A program made the translations under genes and the position numbers. DNA of 64,000 bases from Cristatella mucedo (taxonomy: Eukaryota > Bryozoa > Phylactolaemata > Cristatellidae), in assembly GCA_009760855.2 (NCBI GenBank), contig WPIO01000156.1:308501-372500 (forward strand), read 5' to 3'. The notes beneath the pieces are model-generated. The model searched no databases. It was given only the letters and a program-made list of their open reading frames with translations, and had not been told where the DNA came from. Position 1 is the stretch's first letter. Every line of letters starts with the position of its first letter. This document shows positions 51,245-61,954 of the stretch, piece by piece.

Positions 51245-52298
51245 AGCAACCCAGCCTTCGAGCACCTCAAATTCTCTCAACTCACTTGCTGCATGTATTG
51301 ATGACATCCGCACGTGGATGGCAGCAAATTTTCTAAAACTAAACGATGATAAAACTACATACTAGTTATGGCCAAACCCAGTGTGATTCACAAATTTGAA
51401 AGGCTGACGCTCAAAATTTGACTCGGCCAGCATATCTCCTGTCGAATCAGCTCGAAATCTAGGTGTCATATTCCAAAGCGACCTCTCGTTAGACGACCAT
51501 ATCAGCTCCACAGTCAAATCGGCCTATTTTCAGCTTCATAAAATTCGGGCTTGTTTAGATAAGGATACCACGTCTAAGTTGGTCCATGCATTCGTGACAT
51601 CTCGTCTCGACTTCTGCAACTCACTGCTTACTGGCCTACCAGCATGTGCGATCAGGCGATTGCAGCTGGTGCACACCTCTGCAGCTAGGCTTGTCTGTCG
51701 TGAGCGTCGCAGTTGCCACATTACACCACTTCTCGCCGACCTGCACTGGCTACCAGCAACGGATTGACGTCAAGGTTTTGTCGCTCACTTTTAGGTCACT
51801 TCATTCTTTGGCTCCAGCCTATCTCTCAAGATATACTACCCCATCAGGCCAAGCATCGTACCACCCGCTATTCGGAATCCAACAGTCTACAAATACCTCG
51901 TACAAACCTCAAATCCTTTGGAGACCATGCATTTAGTTCGTATGCTCCCAAAGCTTGGAACTCCCTCCCGAACTGCGTCAGAACATCCCCTGACCTGACC
52001 ACATTTAAAAAGAACTTATAAACACCTATTTAGGACAGCATTTAGTGGGTCCCTGTGATTCGTCCTTGATGTGCTTATGCGTGCTGACACTGCATGCTGC
52101 CACCAACCGCATTTGCATGCTGACCCTGTGCATGTCACCCTTAACCATGTTATTCATTTTGTTTGTTTATCAAGCACTACATTACTTACCATTCAATTGC
52201 ATTTCGCTTCGCAGCAAATGTAAAGTGCCTAGAGAGAGAGGGAGAGAGTTCTCTGAGGGCACTTTATCAAGTGCATTATTATTATTATTACTATATGT
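51245..52298 (+). mobile_element. LINE-A fragment: RT C-terminus and 3' end
   Basis: Starts in IDDIRTWMAANFLKLNDDK-like sequence. It continues with SRLDFCNSLLTGLPACAIR and LVCRERRSCHITPLLADLHW, then the full 3' UTR with (ATT)n. One of the better-preserved copies, still with frameshifts. Head-to-head with the fragment at 50776-51237. Confidence 0.87.
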
Positions 52299-52470
52299 GA
52301 GTGAAAAACCTTGGAAGTCGATATGTTGCTTGACTGGGAGCCAGTGGAGGTTGGCGAGAGGTGGTGTGATGTGGCAACTGCGACGCTCACGACAGATGCC
52401 TAGCCACTGAGGTTTGGACCAGCTGTAAGCGCCTGATTGCACAGGCCGGCAGGCATGCAGCGGTTCAGGC
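52299..52470 (-). mobile_element. LINE-A RT fragment, reverse
   Basis: GAGCCAGTGGAGGTTGGCGA, TGTGGCAACTGCGACGCTCA and GGCCGGCAGGCATG match the antisense of the ADLHWLPVKQ and GLPACA coding blocks. Confidence 0.8.
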
Positions 52471-53024
52471 ATGGCTTATGTTGGTTTGTTGTATTGTAAG
52501 GCCCTTTCAGTTGGGTGTTGTGAGATTGGTGAAGGTGACTTAAGAAACTATGGAGCCGGCTTGCAACCTCTTTTAAGTTGGGACTAGCTATGAACCGCTA
52601 TGCTAGTAGGTGGGGATGCAGGTATTAGTCTGGATTGTCGTCGGATTTTCGGTGGACCCGATCACGCCGAAATTCCGGTTCCTCTTCCAGGCCTGGTCGC
52701 TAAATGTGAGCCACATCTGTAGCTGTTGACACCATTCGTGTGAACGATTAGGCCACCTACGTTTTGACAGATAAGTCTGATGTTCCTACTGCTGTCGCTG
52801 ATGCGTCTATATACTGATGTTACTATATAGGAATTTCCAATTGGATTTGCTTTCCCTGCTATAATTATAGGCGTAATAAAAGGAACGTTAAATAAATGAA
52901 TCCGTAAGTAAAGGCTACTTCCGATGCAATGTCTGCGAACTGCAGTCTTAGATCCTTCATTTTTAGCTTCTATCAATGCATCTGTATGCTGATATTTTTT
53001 GAGCACTTCGCTCGAGTGTTTGCT
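52471..53024. other. No recognised feature
   Basis: No homology or repeat recognised. Confidence 0.4.
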
Positions 53025-53074
53025 CTTGCATCTATGCCGGGTCGCCATTCTTGCATCTATGCCGGGTCGCCATT
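53025..53074 (+). repeat. 25-bp tandem duplication
   Basis: CTTGCATCTATGCCGGGTCG plus CCATT, twice in direct succession and identical. Confidence 0.95.
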
Positions 53075-53985
53075 ATAGCCGATTCTGTGTCGTTGCTGGT
53101 ACCTTGCACCACAGTTTTTCGGTTTCATTAGAATCCTTGAAGGGACTCCTGACGATTTGGATCTGGTTGTGCTGCCTTGTTAAAAGACGAGCCACTCAAC
53201 CTTTGGGTTAAAGGTTGGGAGTTCGCTTCGACTAAGACACCGGTGACTGAGCACATATGAAATAACTCGCTTCTAATCGCAAGGAACGGCGGCTCAATTC
53301 TTCCAGGTTCCCAGTGGTCTTTTTTTCGGACTTCCTGGTACGGAATGCTAGGTTTTTCATTCATCGTGTAGCAGTGCACGTTTAGTGACAGTACTAAGTA
53401 AACAGAGGGTTGTGGTATCGGCAGAGTCGTGCGAACCCCAGTGTAAAGGGTACAAGCTTTCGAAGACAGTATTTACTGCCCACAAGAGTTTTGTAGCTTC
53501 GCCTAGTCGCGGAATTTTGGATCAACACGTCGCTCATGAGGAGAGGTGCAAAGGAGTTAGAAATATCAATGTTTACATTCCTCGCATTGACTAGCACCCA
53601 AATGTCAGTGGACAACAATCGTAGTGCAAAGCGCCCCTGACTCCTGTTTCCGTACCTGTTAGTCATTTTTACAAAACACGCCCGTATACGCTTATGTGCC
53701 AGTGTATATATATGTATATATATATATATATGTCTGCTTGCAAGTCAGGTACGAATATGTTTCAGGTGCTACTGAATTTAAAGGAAATCTGTTTCGCACA
53801 TTGTCTTCCACCGGGCACCTGCCACCTGCCCTAATGGGTAACTGGCAGGTGGCCATAGCTCCGGGGCCAAGTGCTTAGCTACTCACGAGTAGTCCGTCGC
53901 ATCAGCTTACCCCAGGGAACGTGGCCCTGTGGAAGCATGATAGCGTCTCTTCGGAGGCAAGGAGAGGGCTAAGTGGGAGGTCTGA
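53075..53985. other. No recognised gene; diverged SINE-like patch and short (TA)n
   Basis: A weak tRNA-SINE-like stretch at about 53190-53270 and a TA-rich run at 53704-53732. Otherwise unassigned. Confidence 0.4.
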
Positions 53986-54007
53986 GCAGGGCTGTGATAG
54001 CCTAGGA

Positions 54008-54194
54008 CAGTGGTTCTCAACCTTCCTAATGCCGTGACCTTGTAATACAGTTCCTTATGTCGTAGCAACCCCCGACCATAAAATTATTGTGTGCGAAGTG
54101 TGGAAATCCGTGTTTTCCTATAGTGTTAGGCGACCCCTGCAAAAGGGTCGTTCGACCCCCAAAGGGGTTGCGCCCCACAGGTTGAGAACCGCTG
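54008..54194 (-). mobile_element. SPIN-like (SPACE INVADERS) non-autonomous hAT element
   Basis: A 187-bp element with 16-bp terminal inverted repeats matching at 15 of 16 positions (CAGTGGTTCTCAACCT and the complement of its partner CAGCGGTTCTCAACCT). It is flanked by 8-bp duplications GCCTAGGA and GCCCAGGA (7 of 8). Internal blocks on the minus strand (AACCCCTTTGGGGGTCGAAC, GACCCTTTTGCAGGGGTCGC, GGAAAACACGGAT, AATTTTATGGTCGGGGGTT, GGAACTGTATTA, GGCATTAGGAAGGTTGAGAA) follow the SPIN_NA consensus as I remember it. It encodes nothing and depends on an autonomous hAT transposase. Confidence 0.88.
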
Positions 54195-54240
54195 GCCCAG
54201 GAGGTAAGGTGCTCGCTCTTCACGACCGAGATGGCGGGTT

Positions 54241-54340
54241 TATAATAATATTGCACTTGCACTTGATAAAGCGCCCTCAGAGAACTTAATCTCTTTCTAG
54301 GCGCTTTACATTTGCTGCAAAGTGATACGCAATAGAATAG
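54241..54340 (-). mobile_element. LINE-A 3' tail nested in SINE-2
   Basis: TATAATAATATTGCACTTGC, GATAAAGCGCCCTCAGAGAA and TCTCTTTCTAGGCGCTTTAC, then TTGCTGCAAAG. Confidence 0.85.
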
Positions 54341-54479
54341 AGTTTGAACGCTTCTGTTGGCGATCCTTTAATGCTCACCGCAAGCGGCAAGCGGTGGTTA
54401 TGATAGACATTAAGGCTCTTTGCCGCTACACAAACGAGGCTGTAAATCAGCCAATATATATTAGCATAAATAAATAAAT

Positions 54480-54625
54480 AAGTGTATATATATATATTTA
54501 TACATATACATTGACATACACATATACATATATGTATATATATTTGCAGTGTTTATATGGCTACACACACACACACACACTCACGTACGCACACACATAC
54601 ACACACACACATATATATATATATG
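54480..54625 (+). repeat. Compound (TA)n/(CA)n microsatellite
   Basis: Alternating TA, CATA and CA runs with interruptions. Confidence 0.88.
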
Positions 54626-54796
54626 TATACTTATGTACATGGCTAGAGAGTAACGTCCAAACTTACAAGCATATTTAAAGCCCATCTGACAATGCCATAA
54701 CTTTAGGGCTAAATGCATGTTTTCCCTCAGCTGCAGCTGGCTGTAAGTCCGGCCTAACAAACGGGGAGAGCACGACAGAGATATCGCTGATAGTAG

Positions 54797-54945
54797 AGTA
54801 TATAATGCATTTGTATAGCGCCGTAAAATAACTTGATCTCTATTCAGGCGCTTCCCATATGCCACGGGGCTCGAGCCAACGAACTCGGCCAGACTGTGGT
54901 CGGGGCGAGCACCTTAACCACTGGGCCAAACCAGCGCGGCGAGTA
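54797..54945 (-). mobile_element. SINE-1, full length
   Basis: Antisense: TTTGTATAGCGCCGTAAAAT, CAGGCGCTTCCCATATGCC, ACGGGGCTCGAGCC, CACCTTAACCACTGGGCCAA. Confidence 0.83.
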
Positions 54946-55449
54946 GTGCGAAGCACTGATAGTTACAGTGGCATAGGATGTCTGTTGTAAATTAAGGTGA
55001 GTAATGTTGGACGTTCACAGAGGTCCTGCCAGTCCCTGCTGTCCCAGATTTTCACGGCGGAGTTGTGTGTTTATATGCCTTGTGGCAGCGTTCATGTAGA
55101 TCAATGTTTGGCATTCAAAACAAACTCTCGACCTATATAGAATGTGCCCCAGCATGAAAACCTAACGATATTTCGCAGGTGATGGACTTTTGTGTGCAGG
55201 TTGCCTGAGGATTCTGTTAATTTCCCCCAGATTACGCCAATTTATCGGCAGATTGCGTCAGGCTCTACTCATAGTGTATAGTTTTTGATCAAACGTGGGT
55301 CTCTCGGTCACGTGTGAGTTTGTGTGCAAGGGCATGCTCCGAGGAGCATTCGAAATGTTAAGCGTAGGCTGGTGCAATCGCAACAAATTGCTATCGTATA
55401 GGTAGCGGTCGATTGGGAAGCCCCAGCTCTTGCAACAGAGCTTAACTGT

Positions 55450-55550
55450 AATCATAATAAATTTGCCTATAACTCTCAGAGAACATAATCTCTTTCTAGG
55501 CACTTTACATATGCTGCAAAGGAAGCATGGTTGAAGCATCAGTGGTAGTG
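55450..55550 (-). mobile_element. LINE-A 3' tail
   Basis: AACTCTCAGAGAACATAATC, TCTTTCTAGGCACTTTACAT and GCTGCAAAGGAAGCATGG. Confidence 0.8.
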
Positions 55551-55944
55551 TTGTGTGCGCCTGCGGCTTCTGCTGTTGTAATTAGCGAAGCGCCTGACAC
55601 TAATGTACATGCCTCACCTGTGGCCAATAATTAAGCCGTTGAAGCAGTGCAGCGTCCGGCCACAAATGCAGATTATATATTTCGTGTCGTCTGCTGCGAT
55701 TGATTGATGATCCCGTATATGTGCCCGTTGAGAGGAATGAAGTAGAGTCTCGTTTACTGCGCACGTGCGCTCGCTGTGTCTCCGTGAGACTCCCACAAGA
55801 ACAGACGCTGCCGGAGCCACTGTCATACAACAGTAGCGGTTAATGAGGTCGGAGGCTAAGAGCCCGTGCAGAGCGAACCCAGATGCTCCCGATCAGAAGT
55901 CGTGCAACGAACGGTGTTCATTAGCCAGTGGCCTGTCGGTCAGT

Positions 55945-56125
55945 TGGCTGTAGCAAGTGGCTCACTAGGTAAGACGGTTGCCTTTCACGACCTCCGCCCC
56001 GAGGTCGTGGGTTCGAATCCTGTGGTGGGCGATCCTTTATCGCCACTGCAAGCAGTGGTGATAGCCGTCAAGGCTCTTCTGTCGCTATACAAAAAGACGC
56101 TGTTAAATCAGCTAGTATTTGTTAT
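55945..56125 (+). mobile_element. SINE-2, full length
   Basis: GTGGCTCACTAGGTAAGACG head, perfect B box GGTTCGAATCC, GCGATCCTTTATCGCC, AAGCAGTGGTGATAGCCG, CTCTTCTGTCGCTATACAAA and CTGTTAAATCAGCTAGTATT. Best-preserved member in the window. Confidence 0.87.
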
Positions 56126-58187
56126 TTATTTAGCAAGTAATGCCGTAGCAGAAGCTGACTGTTTGGAGGACCGAAGTGGAGATCTGTGGAAACCTAGAAG
56201 AAGGCCAACCGTAGTTTTGCGAAGCAGGTGCCTGGAAATCAGTCAACATTGTCTAACAGCATATCCGTGGGAGCAAAAGTCACAGGGTCAGTTGAGCGAA
56301 TCACCTTGGCCTTCGCCACGGTGGTAAATCGTGAGCTCGCGCTGGCATCCCCATAGAGCAGCTAATAGTTTCCGCTTATACTAAACGCATCTGGAAGTAC
56401 TCCTCGCTATGAAAAGGAAAAATGCATTCAGTTGGATGTCTATTAAAACATCGTCGAACCGAAACTTGTAGAAGAGGCAGAATGATATCCTGACTTCGCC
56501 AGCATTGCCTAGGCTTTCCGGCAGATTGGTCATGCAGATGTAAAGGCTTTGTAGTAATTCCACCCTCTTCGAATAGTGCCCATTGCGTTCCCTCAGCGAC
56601 CGACTGGGCGTGGCTGGATGCTGCTGGTCGGTCGAACGAGTACACGTAGTTCACGAGTTAAAATTTCCGACACGGGCCGCCTGCGGGAAGTGTACCTGCA
56701 GGAAGATGCTGTCAGTTTTGATGGTGATCAATTCAAGCTGCTGGCGAACATCTAGAATAGATACTGTCACTTTTGTCACCTTAGGCTATGTTTCAATCTG
56801 ATAGCTCATTCACGACGCATTCGTGTCAATCTGACCATCTTCCCTACGGTGAAACGCTCCTGCTGATGAGGAGACGAGAGGGGCTTTCAATAGATTCTGG
56901 CGCATCTTGAAAGGAGCCAGTTAAGACCACGATAGACCAGTCAATAGACCAGTGAAGACAGCTTTCTCATGTTAGCAGTGAAAGAAATTATCCCCGAGAG
57001 AGATTACGGAAAATATAATTATTCGAGTACAGTTTCATACTCAGATTTATAACTTATTTTTTATTGTGTGTGCCGAGCTATTATTTGCTGGTTTTGCGGG
57101 TTTTCACGACCCTCGAAATGAGATGTGGGCGTGTTACTCCAATGCCACATTGTGTTGGGTTGAGTAGCGAAAGCCCGAACGACAAGGGAGACGACCGACT
57201 TTTTTTTGTAAGAAGACACCCCTTCCTTATGATGCATCGGTATGTGAGCTCTTAACTTCGCACTTTTAGCACGCTTTTAACGAAGTGCTTTTTTAAGGCT
57301 TTCGGTGGCCACACACATTAGCAAACTGTATTGGATGGAGACGGTGTAGGATTGTGGGCAGCGTATTAGCTTGACTGGAGGCTGCCGAAAGGACGGATAG
57401 AGGCGAGGTTGAATTCCCGAAAGACCAATCCTCCAATCAGGTTGAGTTTGCGGCGGGGACTCTTTCTTTATCCGTGGTCCTAGGGTATATCGCTTCGGCC
57501 GCGTACGTGATCAAATTACCCCCGGGGCGGGTTTCTGGATCGTCACTAGGGGCTGCATTTCAAATTGCATTAAGCAAGGCTAGCCGACCTGTTCAGACAG
57601 ACATCGGCGACCTCCGCTCGTTCGCTGCTTGCTTGGGGTGAGGGATGACTGAATCACAATATTTCCGTATCCGAAATGCAGAGGCCAGGCAATTCCTACA
57701 CTCAAGACACTAGCTGCCAGCCAACTGGAAAGTGCTCAATAATGGCTGCTCAATTACCCCGCATCCTAGTATTTACGAAGTTAAATGTCGATGGGCACGT
57801 CCAAGAAAAGCCACTGACGTTGTGCTCGTCGCCGGGACGAATCCAATGGGTGCGCAGGCAGCAGCCCGACGATTGTTGCAATGCGCGCCGCCGCCGCCGT
57901 GCGATCGCTAGCCCACTTGCCGAGTGCCAGCAGACAGCATGCTTCCAAGGTGGCCGGCCAGCTCTCCCAAACTTGCCTATCGCGAGTGCCGTCCAGCTGC
58001 AGTAGGCGACACTGCTGAGTCTGCACAGTTGGCCGAAGTCCGAAGCCTGCAAGTATCGCACTGCCTCGCTAACGAGATTAATCGGGCGTCGGACGGGCGA
58101 GAGCATCGTCGCGCCCAGGTGCCGACCGAATTTCGCCGCATTCCACCTCAAACCGCCGAAGTATACTCTAATTAAGCGAAACAGACT
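56126..58187. other. Unassigned; CpG-richer patch near 57.8-58.15 kb
   Basis: No mobile-element signature. The GC-rich patch at about 57830-58150 has open frames on both strands (109 codons plus, 133 minus) with no recognisable family. It could hold a first exon or promoter of a gene I cannot identify. Confidence 0.35.
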
Positions 58188-58435
58188 GGAAATCGCCGGC
58201 GAAAAGCTCGAATTTCAAATGATTATTGCAGTACGCGGCTCTTTATATAATGTACCCAGTAGATGCTATGCCATCGAGCTCGTCCTTTCTCATGCAAATG
58301 GGATGTCGAATGGGAAATCGCAGGCGCAAAGCTCGAATTTCGAATAAATATTGAAGTACACGGCTCTTATGATGCACCAAGCAGATTCTATGCAATCGCA
58401 CTCGCCCTTTCTCATGCACATGGGATGTACAGACT
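58188..58435 (+). repeat. 124-bp tandem duplication
   Basis: Two diverged copies (starting about 58188 and 58312) sharing GAAATCGC, AAAGCTCGAATTTC, CACGGCTCTTAT-like, GATTCTATGC-like and CCTTTCTCATGCA blocks. Confidence 0.85.
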
Positions 58436-58979
58436 CTGACCACTCAGACCGCAATCCACCGCAATTCACTGCAAATTCGCCAAAAATTGACTATTGGGGT
58501 ATAGGAGTTCGCGATTGGAATCCAGAGAGAAGGAACTTGCAATGATAACTTACCAAGCCATAGGCTACAGAGCTGGCTAAAAACGCAGTCAGTACAGTGC
58601 TGATATGACAACTGCTTGTATCTGATCGAGTAATGAACTGCAATACTTGAGTGGCAATCTCCGTGTGATTTATTTGGACTAAACGTACGTACACGGAGCA
58701 GCAGTGCTCGCACGACTAAAGCAGCAAGGGATTACTAAGCATAGCATCTACATGACTATAGGAAGGAGCTGAACGTCGGCGGATTATGCTTGAGCTCTCA
58801 GTAGCTCTCAGGTCGCGTCCAATTCTAGCTATAGTCACTCGGAAGAACAGGAAACGACTGACAGCTAATGTGAATGGAGCGTATTTCTTGACGAGGGAAC
58901 TGTCAAACACAAGAGATTAGACATGCTTGAGAGCTTATGTAATGTGTCTCCGCGTATAACTCCAAAAAAGCCACAAAGA

Positions 58980-59840
58980 CTATAATAATAATAATAATAA
59001 TAATGCACTTGATAAAGTGCCCTCAGATAACTCAATCTCTTTCTTGGCACTTTACATTTGCTGCAAAGGGAAACGCGATTAAACAGTGGGTAACATCATG
59101 CTTGATAAACAACATCAATAACATGGTTAGGCGTGACATGCACAGGGTCAGCATGCAAATGTGATTAGTGGCAGCATGCACAGTGTCAGCACGCACAAGC
59201 ACATGAAGGAGGAATCACAGGGATCCACTCAATGCTATCCTAAATAGCTATGTTTTTAAGTTCTTATAAATGTGATCAAGTCAGGACATGTTCTGACGCA
59301 ACTCGTTCTAGGCTTTGGGAGCATACGAACTAAATGCATGGTCTCCAAAGGATTGGAGGTTTGTACGAGGTATTGGTAAACTGTTGGATTCCGAAAAGCG
59401 GGTGGTACGATGCTTGGCCTGGCGGGGAGTAGATCTGAGAGATAGGCTGGAGCAAAATAATGAAGTGACCTAAAATTGAGTGATAAAACCTTAAAGTTGA
59501 TGCTTTGCTTGACTGAGAGCCAGTGCAGGTCGGCGAGAAGTGATGTGATGTGGCAACTGCGACGCTCACGACAGAAAAGCCTAGCTGCGGAGTTTTGCAC
59601 CAGCTGTAATCGCCTGATTGCACATGCCGGTAGGCCAGCAAGCAATGAGTTACAGAATTCAAGATGGGATGTCACAAATGCATGGACCAACTTGGACGCG
59701 GTATCCTTATCTAAACAAGCCCAAATTTGAGCAATTTTACGTAGCTGAAAGTAGGCAGACGTGATTGTGGAGCTGATGTGGTCGTCTAACGAGAGGTCAC
59801 TTTGGAACATGACACCTAGATTTCGAGCTGACTATTGGGT
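58980..59840 (-). mobile_element. LINE-A fragment with 184-codon RT C-terminal frame
   Basis: The minus frame 59810-59256 is uninterrupted and reads FQSDLSLDDHISSTITSAYF, LVHAFVTSHLEFCNSLLAGL, RRLQLVQNSAARLFCRERRS and LHYFAPAYLSDLL. This is the conserved C-terminal end of CR1/L2-type ORF2 proteins, downstream of the catalytic palm. The 3' UTR and (TAA)n tail extend to 58980. Confidence 0.88.
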
Positions 59841-59859
59841 GTTAAGCGGGAGAGATTTT

Positions 59860-59925
59860 TTCTAGCAAACTCACAGCCTAAGCGGCTTTCGGTACGCATT
59901 CGGAAGCCAACAGATTATCTAAGTT
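59860..59925 (-). mobile_element. LINE-B scrap
   Basis: AGCCTAAGCGGCTTTCGGTA is the antisense of the LINE-B 3' region (TACCGAAAGCCGCTAAGGCT at about 31000). Confidence 0.6.
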
Positions 59926-60029
59926 CTTGACGTTAGCACCAGTTATGGATCGCCGGGCGCGACTGCCCTTTGATGGATGCTGTCGCCGTCCTCAGCTGCC
60001 AGCGGTCAATTTTTACCTCCCGAAATCAG

Positions 60030-61035
60030 AGGCTTAGGCCCCCTACCTCAGTGTCAAAGTGCAGATGTAAATAGCTGTCGACAATTTAGGGAGCCCTTAC
60101 AGCACTGGGTACGTAAGGGTTCAGTCTTAAGCCCGCTTCTTTTTGCCGTCTAAATACTCTCTATCTGGCCGGTGTCGTAGCCAAACGCAATCTTGCCTTG
60201 CATTTCTACACTAATTACACCTAGCCCTACTCATCTTTTGACCATTCTAAGCCTTGCTCCTCATCTGACTAATTAGATTTCCTTATATCCTGCAACGACG
60301 ATGTTCATGCTTGGATAGCTGCCAAGTTCTTGATGCTTAACGAGAACAACCTGTTAGTCATAGGAAAATCTAGTGTCGCCCGAAAGCTGGAAGACCTCAC
60401 CCTCAAGATTGGTTCAACCAACATCGCTCAGCGGTGATGTCTGCCCCTTAATTAAGGCGTACTATTCCACAACGACATGTCAATTAATGAGCACATATTC
60501 TTCAGTGTCAAGTCGGCCAAATTTAATCTCAGTCACGATGAAACCGCACTCAGAATACCCCCCTAAATACAGCACATCACTGTTCTTATTTTTATAATAC
60601 ATTTTTAAGATCAGAGAGACCATCCGAAGTATACTATCCCTGCAGGACACCCCTATTTTTGCAGCTCCACTCCAAAAATCTTTTCCCTCCGCATCCGACG
60701 TCAACTTGAGGTTCACTTCCCAGTCTAAGAAGCCCACTAAGCAGTCACTGTGTACCTACCATCATCCTTTTTATTTGCCTTGATTTAGGTATTGCGACTC
60801 ACCATCACCTGCACAATAATTATATAGTTGCATGCTGCCACTAAGCACACTTGCATGCTGAACCTGTCCATGTCACACCCTAACCATGTTATTCTTGCTG
60901 TTTATCAAGCATGTTGTTACTAACCATTCGATTGTGCTTCCTTTACAGTAATTGTAAAGCGCCTAGAAAGAGATCGAGTTCTCAGAGAGTGCTTTATCAA
61001 CTGTATTATTAATAATACTATTATTATTATATCAA
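60030..61035 (+). mobile_element. LINE-A fragment, highly decayed
   Basis: RT palm-downstream remnants (GGGTTCAGTCTTAAGCCCGC for QGSVLSP; DVHAWIAAKFLMLNENN-like at about 60300) and a clear 3' end CATGCTGCCACTAAGCACAC to (ATT)n. Confidence 0.75.
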
Positions 61036-61500
61036 CAGACTCCGGTGTTGTCCATACATCTTTTTGAAAGACTTTTTAGGGCTTATCTTCAAAAAGTCAC
61101 GAACAGATCATGAAAACTTAACGAACTTATGCCCTGTTTATCGTCTGCGGTTCCTGTAAAAGTCGCTAGTACGACTAGTGAAAGACCAGCTACAATCTTA
61201 TACCAAATTTTCAAATTCGGCCAGCAAATTCCGGTCAGTATTTAGAGGCAACAATGCCGCAGATAGGCATAGCACTTAGGTGAGTTTATGACAACCACCT
61301 TATGCATGTTGGCTAATGTGGAGTTTCTCTGCTGGTTGATTTTGTTGAAAGAGATTCTCTATTAGTTCTGCTACGTCTCTTGGAAAGTTTTGATACTATT
61401 GATCACCTGATCCTTTTTGAGCACCTGTCAGGTCGGTATCACAAACATTGAACTGCAATGGGTTTAGTAATTTGCCATGCCTGACATCACCACCTCCTTG
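61036..61500 (+). mobile_element. LINE RT fragment, decayed
   Basis: Remnants of LVKDQLQSYTKFSNSASKFR-like sequence and SFDTIDHLILFEHLSGR near 61385-61435. Confidence 0.6.
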
Positions 61501-61612
61501 AATTAAAATGTCAAGCTTTGCTAAAAAACGCACTACTTCCTCACTGTACTGCTTTTACCCACATGAAGCCTTCCTTATGTGTTACTATGCGCTACAATCT
61601 TAATAGTTAGCA

Positions 61613-61745
61613 GAGCGGGTTTGGTCTAGCGGTTAAGCTGCTGACCAAGGTCTGACTGAGGTCGTGGGCTCGAGCCCCGAGGCATATGTGAAGCGCCTGA
61701 ATAGAGATTAAGTTCTCTTGGGGCGCTATATAAATGAATTATATA
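61613..61745 (+). mobile_element. SINE-1
   Basis: Nearly identical to the 26415 copy: GGTCTAGCGGTTAAG, GGTCTGACTGAGGTCGTGGG, CTCGAGCCCCGAGGCATATG, AGCGCCTGAATAGAGATTAA, TTGGGGCGCTATATAAATGA. Confidence 0.87.
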
Positions 61746-61954
61746 TTATATTTTTATATAATTTATCATGACTAACCACTTGATATGCTACCGTGGCAGC
61801 CTGCGTGGCGCGTGTAGAAAGAGATTCATTTCGCTTACGGTGCTTTTGGAATACTGTTTTACAATTGTTTTAATGGTATCCCGAGCCACACCAGGATCTT
61901 AAAATGCACTACAATTATCTGAACACACTATTAACACCTAATACTTTATTTGCA

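Larger units (their letters stand above)
53988..54460 (+). mobile_element. SINE-2 with two nested insertions
   Basis: SINE-2 pieces: head AGGGCTGTGATAGCCTAGGA ending at 54007, the continuation GGAGGTAAGGTGCTCGCTCT to about 54240, and the body and tail from about 54341 (GGCGATCCTTTAATGC, AGGCTCTTTGCCGCTACAC, GGCTGTAAATCAGCC). Interrupted by the SPIN-like element (54008-54194) and a reverse LINE-A tail (about 54241-54340). Confidence 0.8.

Noticed and set aside
55990-56030. Functional tRNA gene at the perfect GGTTCGAATCC box
   Set aside because: Part of SINE-2, with the same body and tail as many other copies.
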